DNA of 64,000 bases from assembly GCF_009712035.1 (NCBI RefSeq), contig NZ_VILB01000011.1, forward strand, positions 633,281 to 697,280. The letters are read 5' to 3'. How positions within the stretch are numbered: position 1 is the first letter of the stretch; each line of letters opens with the position of its first letter. The stretch is from Anabaena sp. UHCC 0187 (lineage in GTDB: Bacteria > Cyanobacteriota > Cyanobacteriia > Cyanobacteriales > Nostocaceae). A program made the translations under genes and the position numbers. The notes beneath the pieces were generated by a model. That model was given only the letters and a program-made list of their open reading frames with translations, did no database searches and was not told the origin of the DNA. Below are positions 8,641 through 17,986 of this stretch, piece after piece.

Positions 8641-10080
8641 TTACTTTTGACTTCCACCCTGCGGTACTAGTTGATCAGGTATTGCATCAGGTAGTTCATT
8701 TTCTACGAGACGAAGACGTGGATACAAATAGGCAATAAAGGTTACGACCAAAGAAAACAGACCCATAATGATAAACATTAAACCAATACCCCGACCATGA
8801 CCAACTCCAATAATCTGGCCAATGCTATGGGCTAAAGCCCCATCTGTTGCCATGATTGGTTCAAAAAATCGGTCAGCTAAAGCCCCAGAGGCAAGATAGG
8901 AAAGTGGTAAAAATCCCTGGACAACAGCACTGCGAAAGGCAAAGACCCTTCCCTGGACTTCTGGCGCTACTTTTTTCTGATAGATGACTTGAATTGAGCC
9001 GTTGACAATGGGAACTATCAGAAATATCGAGAAATTAGCGATGGTAAAGACAATTGTGGAAGCCGTCAGTCCTGCTAATACATAGAAGAGACCTAAAAAT
9101 GCCATGGACACAAATATGGTCTTCATTTGGCGTTCTATTCCTCCCCAAATGCTCATCACCACACTACCCACCAATAGCCCAGAAGCAGCAATGGAATAGA
9201 TCGTTCCCAGAGATTGTACAGAAGCAAAGGAAAGCACTAAGGGTGTAGTGAGGGCTTCATCGCTGCCAATGAGGAAGTTGGTAATGGCAATGAACATGAC
9301 TAATGCCAGGAGTCCAGGACGTGCGACTAAATAGTTCCAGCCAAAGGTCATTTCTTGCCAAAAAGAGTTAGTTTCGGCATGGGGATGTTCTCTGGAATTG
9401 ACTTCTGGAAATTTCACCACAAGCAAACAGATCAAGGCCAGGACTAAGGTAGATAAATCAATGATGACAATTCCTGGAAGTTGGACAGTTACTAACAAGG
9501 CTGCTGCTAATGCTGGGGAGAGAATTTCGGCGATCGCTAATCTAATCTGCGTCATCGAACTGGCCCGACCAAGTTGTGCTTTCGGCACAAGTAATGTAGT
9601 GGCTGAGGAATAGGCTAGTCCCTGAAAAACATTGAAACTGGCACTAATCGCACTGACTAGACACAAACTCCAAATTTCTAAGTGATTACTGATAAATAAC
9701 CAAGCAATTAGCAAGGTACATAAACCTGCACAGAAATCACTAATAATCATAATCCAGCGCCGAGGAAAGCGATCGACAATCACGCCAGCAATGGGAGAAA
9801 TCAAAATTGTCGGTAGAGTCGTAGAGAGAATCAGCAGTGTAAATTGAATAGTGGAATTCGTATGTTGATAAACCCAAAGACTTAAAGCAAAGCCAGTCAT
9901 CCGTGAACCAACCAGAGATAACACTTGACCAATCCAGATCAAGACAAAATTACTCATACTGGGGGCAGGAACCGCTTCATTTCCGAGACCAAAAATATTC
10001 ATCCACTTGAAAATGGATGTGAATATGGGTAATGAAGATTGGCGATCTTTTGGCAACTCTAGGGGATTGTTTTCTAACAT
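8641..10080 (-). CDS. MFS transporter, probable exporter of the NRPS/PKS product
   Basis: This is a 479-residue major facilitator protein of the MFS_3/EntS-like kind. It has a hydrophilic N-terminal extension of about 40 residues and then about 12 hydrophobic helices. The loop 2-3 signature appears as GVIVDRFPRRWIMIISD, with Asp and Arg conserved. A related half-signature, SGALADRFFEP, occurs in the C-terminal half. Family members export siderophores, macrolides and peptides by proton antiport. The gene lies 335 bases downstream of the terminal NRPS gene on the same strand, so export of the cluster product is the natural guess, but no sequence feature fixes the substrate. A fold-back element sits in the spacer, so cotranscription with the NRPS is uncertain. 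Confidence 0.88.
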   Translation of the reverse strand: MLENNPLELPKDRQSSLPIFTSIFKWMNIFGLGNEAVPAPSMSNFVLIWIGQVLSLVGSRMTGFALSLWVYQHTNSTIQFTLLILSTTLPTILISPIAGVIVDRFPRRWIMIISDFCAGLCTLLIAWLFISNHLEIWSLCLVSAISASFNVFQGLAYSSATTLLVPKAQLGRASSMTQIRLAIAEILSPALAAALLVTVQLPGIVIIDLSTLVLALICLLVVKFPEVNSREHPHAETNSFWQEMTFGWNYLVARPGLLALVMFIAITNFLIGSDEALTTPLVLSFASVQSLGTIYSIAASGLLVGSVVMSIWGGIERQMKTIFVSMAFLGLFYVLAGLTASTIVFTIANFSIFLIVPIVNGSIQVIYQKKVAPEVQGRVFAFRSAVVQGFLPLSYLASGALADRFFEPIMATDGALAHSIGQIIGVGHGRGIGLMFIIMGLFSLVVTFIAYLYPRLRLVENELPDAIPDQLVPQGGSQK

Positions 10081-10415
10081 ATATCAGGAATTTAGTTTAA
10101 ATTTTGACAATATACTGAGATTTGAATTTATTTGAAGAAGGAGTCAGGAGTCAGAATCAATCAGTCGAGGATACCGGCGTTTTATTTCACGCAGAGGCGC
10201 AGAGTCTCAGAGAGTAAGAGTTTCATTTTTTTGATTTTCCAATTTCATACTTCAATTAAGCAACGCCGGGTATTCTGACTCCTGAATTCTGTTCGATCAA
10301 ATAGGACTCCTATAGTTTCTGACGGATAGTTTCTAACGGATAGTTCCTCATGTATAGTTTATATACCTTATTTTCAGGAAATAGAGCAATTGGGAGATGG
10401 GAAGAAAAACTCTTA
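10081..10415. other. Spacer between NRPS and MFS genes with fold-back element
   Basis: Besides the fold-back element at 10144-10285, imperfect tandem copies of a GGATAGTTTCT-like unit lie at about 10313-10360. I see no gene. Confidence 0.5.
10144..10285. repeat. Fold-back (MITE-like) element
   Basis: The outer arms TCAGGAGTCAGAAT (10144-10157) and ATTCTGACTCCTGA (10272-10285) are exact reverse complements. A second pair, ATACCGGCGTT (10171-10181) and AACGCCGGGTAT (10262-10273), nests inside with one mismatch. The centre contains GCAGAGGCGCAGAG, a motif that recurs elsewhere in this window. There is no coding capacity. Confidence 0.6.
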
Positions 10416-13400
10416 CTATCCTGATGGGAGAAGGATTTGATCCAAACAAAACTTTAATTTATCCGCTAATTTTTGGACATGAGGATGATGGAACATAGAT
10501 AAATGATTACCATCTGTCCAGTGTAAATCTACCTCAGCAGCATGGATTTCCCAACCCACAGTCGGCTTGTCAAAATGGAAGTTTCCCTCTTTAGCACGAA
10601 TGAGTGTAATTTGGTCAGGATATGGCTGTGGGAAATATTTAACTGCGGCCAGATCATGACTTTTGCCAACTGCAAATAGACGTTTAATCCGTTCCAAACT
10701 AAAATTGGCTGGAAGACCATTGGTGGCTTTTGCGTGTTGATAAATATGATTGAGCCGTTCATCTGGTTCCATCTGGCGTAATTTTTCCATAGAAAATTTC
10801 ACGGCAAATAGCTCTGCAAATAATCCAAATAGTAAATTAATCTCGTCTAAAGGTTCTTCCCCTGAACGGATAAATGTATCAATTAAGCCTAAAAATGTAG
10901 TGCGTTGACCTTGCGATCGCAATAATTGCGCCATCTCAAAGGCAATTAATCCACCAAAACACCAACCCATAAATAGATAAGGCCCCTGTGGTTGTACATC
11001 CTGAATCGCTTTGAGATATTGAATTGCCATCTCTTCAACTGTTTCTTGAGGCGTTTGCCCTTCTTCAAAACCTCTCGCATCTAGTCCATATATGGGTCTT
11101 GACTTGCCCAAACAACCAATCAAATCTTCATAAGCTAATAAACTTGCACCCCCAGGATGAATTAAAAATAGGGGCGGTTGACCGTGAAGCGCTTCGTCTC
11201 CAGGTTGAATCTTCACCAGCAGCGACCAATCATGGTGCTTGGCTTCTTGATTGAGTAAATTTGCGAACTTTGCCACGGTTGCACCTTGAAAAATACTCGC
11301 CAGTGGCAGTGCTTTACCAAATTGCTGTTGAACGCGATTCATTAAGGTAAAAGCTAAGAGAGAATGACCGCCTAATTCAAAGAAATTGTCATGGATACTA
11401 ACTTGCGACAGGTTGAGAACTTCCCCCCAAATTTCCGCAATTTGTTGTTCCAAATCATTTCGAGGTGCAACAAAGCGACTATCTGCAATCACCTGTGCGG
11501 TTACTTTCGGTAACGAGCGATAGTCTACCTTCCCATTTGCTGTTAAAGGTAAATTGTCGAGTTTCACCCATGCAATGGGAATCATGTAATCGGGTAGTTT
11601 GTGTTGCAAGAATTCTTTAACTTCGTTAATGGATAAGTTGGTTGTCATATCCGCTTGCGGCACTATATAGGCAACAAGGCGTTTGTCTCCCGATGGCTCG
11701 ACTTGGGTAATCACGGCATTCATGCGGACAAGTGGATGTTGGGCGATCGCTGCTTCAATTTCGCCTATTTCAATGCGGAAACCCCGAATTTTTACTTGAT
11801 TATCAATTCTGCCCAGAAATTCGAGATTGCCATCAGGTCGGAATCTTACCAAATCTCCTGTTTTATAAAGCCGATTTGAAAAGTTGGACAGAGGGAATAT
11901 TTCTCCGGTTGCAAATGGGTTAGGAATAAACTTTTCTTGAGTCAATTCCGGGCGATTGAGATAGCCTCGCGCCAAACCTGTGCCACCGATATGCAATTCA
12001 CCTGCAACACCAATGGGAACAGACTGTAGATATTTGTCTAAAACATAAACCTGTGTATTGCCAATTGGTTTTCCAATCGGTGTTTCCCAAACTGAAATTG
12101 AATTTGGGAATGGATAAATCGTCGTCACAATCGTGGCTTCCGTCGGACCATAGGTATTGACCAGTTTGGGTGGATTTGGTAAATTAGCAATTTTTTGCTG
12201 CCAACGACGCAAGTTTTCCACCAAGGCTTGTTCACCACCTATAATTACGAGTTTGAGAAAATGGGGAATATTTACAGAATCAACCGTATCTGCTGTTAAG
12301 AAATGCCAATAGGCAGTTGGTAAATCCAAAACTGTGATCTGCCAATCTTGACATTGTTGCCAAAATTGCTGGCTAGAAGCTAACATTTGCTCATTTCTGA
12401 GGACAAGAGTTGCTCCCGTTGTTAAACAAGGATAGATTTCTTCGGCAGCAGTATCAAAACTGAGAGACGCAAATTGTAGTACCTGATCGCTATTACTAAT
12501 CCCATATTCTTGAATTGCCATTGTTGTAAAGTTCACCAATGATTGATGGGCAATCTCGACACCTTTTGGCCGTCCCGTAGAGCCAGAGGTATATATGATA
12601 TAGGCAAGATTTTCGTTAGTGACTAGGCTAATGGGATTTTCAATGAGTTGATGGCTAGTGGTAATTAATTTCCAATCAGCATCCAAACAAATAACCTTGT
12701 CAAACCCAGCTTCTGAAAATTTTAAATATAAATTTTCCTGTGTGAGCAGAATCGGTGCTTGAGAATCTTCTAAAATAAAGGCTAATCGCTGTTGTGGTAA
12801 TTTGGGATCTAGGGGAACATAAGCCCCTCCGGCTTTCAGGACTGCTAAGACAGCAACGATCATTTCCAGAGAACGTTCAATGGAGATTGCGACAAGGCTA
12901 TCTGGCTTGACACCTAACTTTTGTAAATAGTGCGCTAATTGATTGGCACGGTTATTTAATTCACTATAGGTAATTTTTTCTTCAATCTGCTCTAAGGTTA
13001 TGCTTTTGCCCAGCACAGCTAACGCTTGTGGTGTTTTCTGAACCTGTTCTTCAAATAAATGATGAATACATTGATGATGGGGATAGGGAGTTAAATTTGA
13101 GTTCCATTGTGTTAGTAATTGCTGTTCTACCGATGTTAGTAAAGGTAGTTTTGCTAAGTTTTGATCTGGATTGGCCAGAATACCCGCTAATAGAGTTTGG
13201 AAATGTAAAGATAGATCGGCGATCGCTGCGTCAGAATATAGATCGCGGTTGTATGTCCAAATTCCCTTTAAGCCAACACCTTCACTAATGGTTAGGGATA
13301 AATCAAATTTTCCCATTACGGCGGCATCTGTTAATGATTCTATTTGTATTTCTGGTAATGTTAGTGGTTCGGAAATAGCACTTTGCCAGTCAAAAATAAC

Positions 13401-14669
13401 GTGAAATAGAGGACTATGGCTGCCATTACGCTCAGGTTGTGCTGCTTCTACGACTTTTTCAAAAGGTGTATCCTGATGTTCGTAACCAGATAGAATAGTT
13501 TGACGAACAAGACGCAGAAATTCTCGAAATGGAGATTGCGGTGTTATTTTGACTCGTAATGCCAAGAGATTGACAAAAAAGCCAATTAGTTGATGGGTTT
13601 CATGATGATGACGACCTGCAATCGGAAAACCAATTACTAAATCTTCCTCGGCACTATAACGGGAAATCAAGACAGCAAAAATTGCGAATAAAAGCATAAA
13701 TGGAGTCACGTTTTCACGATAGCCAAGTTGCTTGATTTGGGTTTCTGTTTCGACATCAATCACAAAGGATTGAATAGCACCATGAAAATCTGTGGTTGTG
13801 GTTGCAGTTGATTGAGCAATCGGTAAAGGTAACTGTGGTGGAATTCCTTGGAGATGTTCTCGCCAAAAGGCAATCTGTTTTGCTAGTTTTGCTTCATTTT
13901 GATGTTCCCAAATTGCGAAGTCAGCATATTGCAATGACAATTCAGGTAAAGAAGATGATTGTCTATTTAGATAGGTTTTATAGAGGGTTGATAACTCACG
14001 AAAGAAAATCCCCATTGACCAACCATCAAAAATAATATGATGAATGTTGAATAATAAAATATTAACTTCCGGTGCTAACCGGATTAGGGATAGACGAAAT
14101 AAAGGCTCTTGGTCAAGATTAAAAACATGATTTATTTCTTGATCGAGCAGAGTTTTTACTTTTGCGGCTTTTAGCTGATCACTTAGTTCTTGTAAATCAA
14201 CAATTGGGATATTCTGATCTTGAGCAGGATGAATTATTTGATAAGGTTCGCCACCAATTAGTTTAAAATTAGTGCGGATAATTTCATGTCGGCGGATGAT
14301 TTCATTGATCGCCTTTTCTAAAGCATCAATATTTAACTTACCAGTAAGTTTCCAAGCATTAGGCAAATTGTAAACTGTACTGCCAATATCTAACTGTTCT
14401 AATAGACACAGCCGCATTTGTCCAAATGATAATGGTAGTTTCTCTGTTCGAGGTTCAATTCGGGATATTAAAGCAATTGCTTGTTTTTCTTGCTGAGATG
14501 ATTGCTCGTTTAAAAAAGAAATTATATGATCTTTTTGTGTAGACAAAACTGTTTTTAATTCAGCAGTCATTGACCCTTTGGGAGCATTACATTTGAGATT
14601 ACCTGATTCTACCCAAATATGAATATTTAAAAGCTGAAGTTCTGAGATTAAGGCTGCGATATTGTTCAT
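10416..14669 (-). CDS. Terminal NRPS module: docking-C-A-PCP-TE with Cys thioesterase
   Basis: This 1417-residue protein adds the last amino acid and releases the product. Residues 1-55 resemble a TubC N-terminal docking domain. The condensation domain (about 75-510) has HHIIFDGWS near 214. The adenylation domain (about 530-1040) has YTSGSTGRPKG near 694, YGPTEATI, YKTGDLVRF and NGKVDYRSL. The peptidyl carrier has LGGHSLL near 1100. The thioesterase (about 1150-1410) has GWCFGG with Cys1237 (codon 10959-10961) where Ser is usual, Asp in LGLIDTF and His in GNHLSMF. By eye against GrsA, the pocket reads D-T-E-D-I-G-T-I-V-K, the same as the third domain of the large NRPS. There is no epimerase or methyltransferase domain. 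The start lies 30 bases after the PKS stop, so the two genes are cotranscribed. Confidence 0.95.
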   Translation of the reverse strand: MNNIAALISELQLLNIHIWVESGNLKCNAPKGSMTAELKTVLSTQKDHIISFLNEQSSQQEKQAIALISRIEPRTEKLPLSFGQMRLCLLEQLDIGSTVYNLPNAWKLTGKLNIDALEKAINEIIRRHEIIRTNFKLIGGEPYQIIHPAQDQNIPIVDLQELSDQLKAAKVKTLLDQEINHVFNLDQEPLFRLSLIRLAPEVNILLFNIHHIIFDGWSMGIFFRELSTLYKTYLNRQSSSLPELSLQYADFAIWEHQNEAKLAKQIAFWREHLQGIPPQLPLPIAQSTATTTTDFHGAIQSFVIDVETETQIKQLGYRENVTPFMLLFAIFAVLISRYSAEEDLVIGFPIAGRHHHETHQLIGFFVNLLALRVKITPQSPFREFLRLVRQTILSGYEHQDTPFEKVVEAAQPERNGSHSPLFHVIFDWQSAISEPLTLPEIQIESLTDAAVMGKFDLSLTISEGVGLKGIWTYNRDLYSDAAIADLSLHFQTLLAGILANPDQNLAKLPLLTSVEQQLLTQWNSNLTPYPHHQCIHHLFEEQVQKTPQALAVLGKSITLEQIEEKITYSELNNRANQLAHYLQKLGVKPDSLVAISIERSLEMIVAVLAVLKAGGAYVPLDPKLPQQRLAFILEDSQAPILLTQENLYLKFSEAGFDKVICLDADWKLITTSHQLIENPISLVTNENLAYIIYTSGSTGRPKGVEIAHQSLVNFTTMAIQEYGISNSDQVLQFASLSFDTAAEEIYPCLTTGATLVLRNEQMLASSQQFWQQCQDWQITVLDLPTAYWHFLTADTVDSVNIPHFLKLVIIGGEQALVENLRRWQQKIANLPNPPKLVNTYGPTEATIVTTIYPFPNSISVWETPIGKPIGNTQVYVLDKYLQSVPIGVAGELHIGGTGLARGYLNRPELTQEKFIPNPFATGEIFPLSNFSNRLYKTGDLVRFRPDGNLEFLGRIDNQVKIRGFRIEIGEIEAAIAQHPLVRMNAVITQVEPSGDKRLVAYIVPQADMTTNLSINEVKEFLQHKLPDYMIPIAWVKLDNLPLTANGKVDYRSLPKVTAQVIADSRFVAPRNDLEQQIAEIWGEVLNLSQVSIHDNFFELGGHSLLAFTLMNRVQQQFGKALPLASIFQGATVAKFANLLNQEAKHHDWSLLVKIQPGDEALHGQPPLFLIHPGGASLLAYEDLIGCLGKSRPIYGLDARGFEEGQTPQETVEEMAIQYLKAIQDVQPQGPYLFMGWCFGGLIAFEMAQLLRSQGQRTTFLGLIDTFIRSGEEPLDEINLLFGLFAELFAVKFSMEKLRQMEPDERLNHIYQHAKATNGLPANFSLERIKRLFAVGKSHDLAAVKYFPQPYPDQITLIRAKEGNFHFDKPTVGWEIHAAEVDLHWTDGNHLSMFHHPHVQKLADKLKFCLDQILLPSG

Positions 14670-14699
14670 GATTTCTTGATAGTTGGTTGCTGGATTTAA

Positions 14700-17600
14700 T
14701 TAGAAAGTAAATTCTTCGTAATCGCTAGATTGATCATTACCTAGCAAAAGTCTGGCTGCATTTGATTGATTAGCAATATATTCTGTTATCAACGCAATTG
14801 TCGGTAATTCAAACATACTTGCTAAAGACAAGTTGACTGCAAATTGTTCTCGCAATCGTGCAACTAATTGGGTTGCTAATAGGGAATCACCTCCTAATTC
14901 TAAGAAATTATCATCAATACCAATCTTTTCTATACCTAAAAACTCTTGCCAGATTTTAGCGATCGCTTCCTCTAAAGAATTACGAGGTGTAACATAAGGA
15001 TGGCTGAGTTGAGAACGTCGATAAACACTCGCACTGGGATTATTTTTATCTGAATTAATGCTATCGCAGTTGTTTAAGTCAGATATTGAAGCAGATAATT
15101 CCGTAGGAGTCTGTGGGATTCCCTTTACCAGTCTTCCAAAATCTTCTACCCAATAACGCTGACGTTCAAAAGGATATGTTGGTAAGGGAATCCGATATCG
15201 TTCCTGTTCACCATAGAAACTATCCCAATCCAGAGTCACACCCGCTAACCATAACTGTCCCAAACTAGAGAGAATTAAGCTGCGATCTGATAGCTGTTCT
15301 TGGGGATGACGGAGAGAGGTAAATACCTGCGCTTGGTTATCTTTGCGGATATGTCGAGTAAAGGTACTCAATGTCCTTCCTGCACCTATTTCCAGAAAAA
15401 TATAATTGCTATTTTCACTTAATAAAGTCAGACCCTTGGCAAATTGCACAGTAGAGCGCAAATGACGACTCCAATAAGCAGGATCAGTGGCTTCTGTGGG
15501 GGTAATCCAGTTACCTGTTAAGTTGGAAATATAGGGAATTTGGGGCGGATGCAGGGTAATTTGCTGCACAATCTGCGTAAATTCTGCCAAAATTGGATTC
15601 ATCATTTGGGAATGAAAGGCATGGCTAGTTACCAAGGGACGGCTTTCGATTCCTTGATTGATCAGCTTTGTTTCTAAAGTAGCGATCGCCTCACATTCCC
15701 CGGCAATGACACAGCGAGAAAGCTCATTAATGGCAGCAATAGCCAGTTTTTCCCCCAGTTCTCCCTCTAAAAATGGGGCAATTTTTGCTGGTGACAGAGG
15801 TACAGATAACATCGCTCCCGGTGGTAACTGCTGCATTAATCTACCGCGTTCCACAACTAAACCTAAAGCATCCTTGAGGTCAAATACTCCGGCAATACAA
15901 GCGGCCACATACTCACCAATGCTATGGCCAATTAGCCCCGCAGGTTTAATTCCCCAAGATTCCCAAAGTTTTGTAAGCGCGTATTCAATTGTAAAAATTG
16001 CCGGTTGAGCGATCGCTGTCTGTTGTAATTTGGTTTCTATTTCGGTAATTTGCTCAGGTGTAAAATCGGCACAGGGATAGATAATATCTCGTAAATCTAA
16101 TCCCAACTTTGGTTGCAGCAATTCAGCACAAGTATCTATCCATTCCTGAAATACTGGTTCTGTTTCATATAATTCGCGTCCCATGTTCACATATTGCGAA
16201 CCCTGTCCCGAAAACATGAAAATCACAGATGGATTTGCAGATTTTGTGTAACCTGTCCAACCTGATTGAGAATTTAGTGCCGTGATTACCTCAGCTAAAT
16301 CCTCACCCAGAAAAACCTGTCTATAATCAAAGCCTTGACGACCAACCGCCAAAGTGTAGGCTACATCTGCCAAATCCAAATCGGGATGTTCCTGTAAATG
16401 CTTGGCCAAATTTTGCTTGACATTTTCTAAAGCCGAATCTGTCTTTCCTGAAACCACTATCAATTCACGTTTTCCCTGTCCTGATTTCCTGTTTTTTTCC
16501 CTCACCGCTTCTTCAACAATCACATGAGCATTTGTACCACCAATGCCAAAAGAACTCACCCCCGCCCGTCGTGGTGAATTAGTGCTAGTCCAAGGCGATC
16601 GCCTGTTATTCACATAAAAAGGACTATCTGCAAAATCAATCGCTGGATTAGGATTCTCGAAATGCAAACTGGCAGGGATTTCTTGATGCTGCATTGCCAA
16701 GATTGTCTTAATTAGTCCTGCTACACCTGCGGCCGTATCCAAATGTCCAACATTAGTTTTTAGAGAACCAATCCCACAAAAATGTTGTTTGGTTGTACTT
16801 TGACGAAAGGCCAGATTTAGTGCGGCTACCTCTATGGGGTCGCCTAATGTTGTCCCAGTACCATGAGTTTCTATATAGGTAATCGTTTCTGCATCTATAT
16901 CTGCGATTGATTGAGCTTCCGCAATCACTGCTGCTTGCCCTTCTACACTAGGAGAAGTGAATCCCACCTTATTCAAGCCATCATTGTTAATTGCCGAACC
17001 TTTGATAATGCCCTGAATATAATCTCGATCAGCGATCGCATCCTTTGCTAACTTTAGCAAGACAATTCCCACACCACTACCACCAATTGTCCCCTGTGCC
17101 TGGGCATCAAAGGCGCGACAATGACCATCAGGAGATAGAATCATTCCCTCTTGATATAAATAACCTGAGAGCGTTGTGGCGATGGAAACACCCCCTGCTA
17201 AAGCCAGATCACATTCACCATTTAGTAAACTCTGACAAGCAATATGCACAGATACTAAGGAAGTAGAACAAGCAGTTTGAATATTAACGGCTGGCCCTGT
17301 CAGATTTAATTTGTAAGCCGTTCTTGTGGGCAAAAAATCGCTATCAGTTGCTAACCTAATTTGATAGGTGCTGACAGATTGTTGCAGCGTGGGATTGGGA
17401 AAAAGATGTTTTAAGAAATATTGACTTGCTCCCGCACCTGCATAAACACCAATTGAACCGGCATAGGTGTGAGGGTTATAACCAGCCTGTTCTAAAACTT
17501 CATGAGCGCATTCTAAAAAGAGCCGATGCTGTGGATCAAGAATTTCGGCTTCTTTGGGATTAAATCCAAAAAAGTTGGCATCAAATAATTCAATATTATC

Positions 17601-17822
17601 AAGGGGAAAACAGACTTTAACATAATCAGGATTTTGCAGTAATTCCGAACTAACTCCCGCAGCCAACAGTTCCGCATCTGACAATTGCCGAATAGATTCT
17701 ACACCATTGCTTAAATTGTGCCAAAACTCATCAACATTTTTAGCACCAGGAAACCGTCCAGACATGGCAATAATCGCAATATCTGAATCTTTAATCGTCG
17801 AAATAGAGTTAGTGTTTGTCAT
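14700..17822 (-). CDS. Type I PKS module, KS-AT-ACP, non-reducing
   Basis: This 1040-residue protein extends the peptidyl chain by two carbons. The ketosynthase (about 10-440) has the active Cys in TACSTSL near 185, then HGTGT and KTNVGH. The acyltransferase (about 530-850) has GHSIGE near 634 and the HAFH motif near 735, which is typical of malonyl-CoA specificity. The carrier domain has LGGDSLL near 976. Between AT and ACP there is no room for KR, DH, ER or a methyltransferase, so the beta-keto group should stay. The N-terminus (about 12 residues) is short and the upstream NRPS ends in a charged tail, a likely docking pair. The carrier is PCP-like in sequence, fitting hand-over to a condensation domain. 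The spacer to the next gene is 30 bases. Confidence 0.95.
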   Translation of the reverse strand: MTNTNSISTIKDSDIAIIAMSGRFPGAKNVDEFWHNLSNGVESIRQLSDAELLAAGVSSELLQNPDYVKVCFPLDNIELFDANFFGFNPKEAEILDPQHRLFLECAHEVLEQAGYNPHTYAGSIGVYAGAGASQYFLKHLFPNPTLQQSVSTYQIRLATDSDFLPTRTAYKLNLTGPAVNIQTACSTSLVSVHIACQSLLNGECDLALAGGVSIATTLSGYLYQEGMILSPDGHCRAFDAQAQGTIGGSGVGIVLLKLAKDAIADRDYIQGIIKGSAINNDGLNKVGFTSPSVEGQAAVIAEAQSIADIDAETITYIETHGTGTTLGDPIEVAALNLAFRQSTTKQHFCGIGSLKTNVGHLDTAAGVAGLIKTILAMQHQEIPASLHFENPNPAIDFADSPFYVNNRRSPWTSTNSPRRAGVSSFGIGGTNAHVIVEEAVREKNRKSGQGKRELIVVSGKTDSALENVKQNLAKHLQEHPDLDLADVAYTLAVGRQGFDYRQVFLGEDLAEVITALNSQSGWTGYTKSANPSVIFMFSGQGSQYVNMGRELYETEPVFQEWIDTCAELLQPKLGLDLRDIIYPCADFTPEQITEIETKLQQTAIAQPAIFTIEYALTKLWESWGIKPAGLIGHSIGEYVAACIAGVFDLKDALGLVVERGRLMQQLPPGAMLSVPLSPAKIAPFLEGELGEKLAIAAINELSRCVIAGECEAIATLETKLINQGIESRPLVTSHAFHSQMMNPILAEFTQIVQQITLHPPQIPYISNLTGNWITPTEATDPAYWSRHLRSTVQFAKGLTLLSENSNYIFLEIGAGRTLSTFTRHIRKDNQAQVFTSLRHPQEQLSDRSLILSSLGQLWLAGVTLDWDSFYGEQERYRIPLPTYPFERQRYWVEDFGRLVKGIPQTPTELSASISDLNNCDSINSDKNNPSASVYRRSQLSHPYVTPRNSLEEAIAKIWQEFLGIEKIGIDDNFLELGGDSLLATQLVARLREQFAVNLSLASMFELPTIALITEYIANQSNAARLLLGNDQSSDYEEFTF

Positions 17823-17986
17823 AGATATTTAATGAATTATTAAGGGTTTCTAAACTCAGAACTAAAGTTTCTTATAGCTTTTCCCAGTCTAATGAAGTAC
17901 AAAATTATCTGCGTTTATCTGCGTTTATCTGCGTTCAATTATCACTGCTTGTACCTCACTTGAATGGGAAAGGCTATATCTGTTAC
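17823..17986. repeat. Spacer with short tandem repeat ATCTGCGTTT
   Basis: Between the large NRPS and the PKS gene, three tandem copies of a 10-base unit (TTATCTGCGT) occur at about 17905-17935. The spacer is 164 bases and holds no gene. Whether it contains a terminator or an internal promoter cannot be told. Confidence 0.6.
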
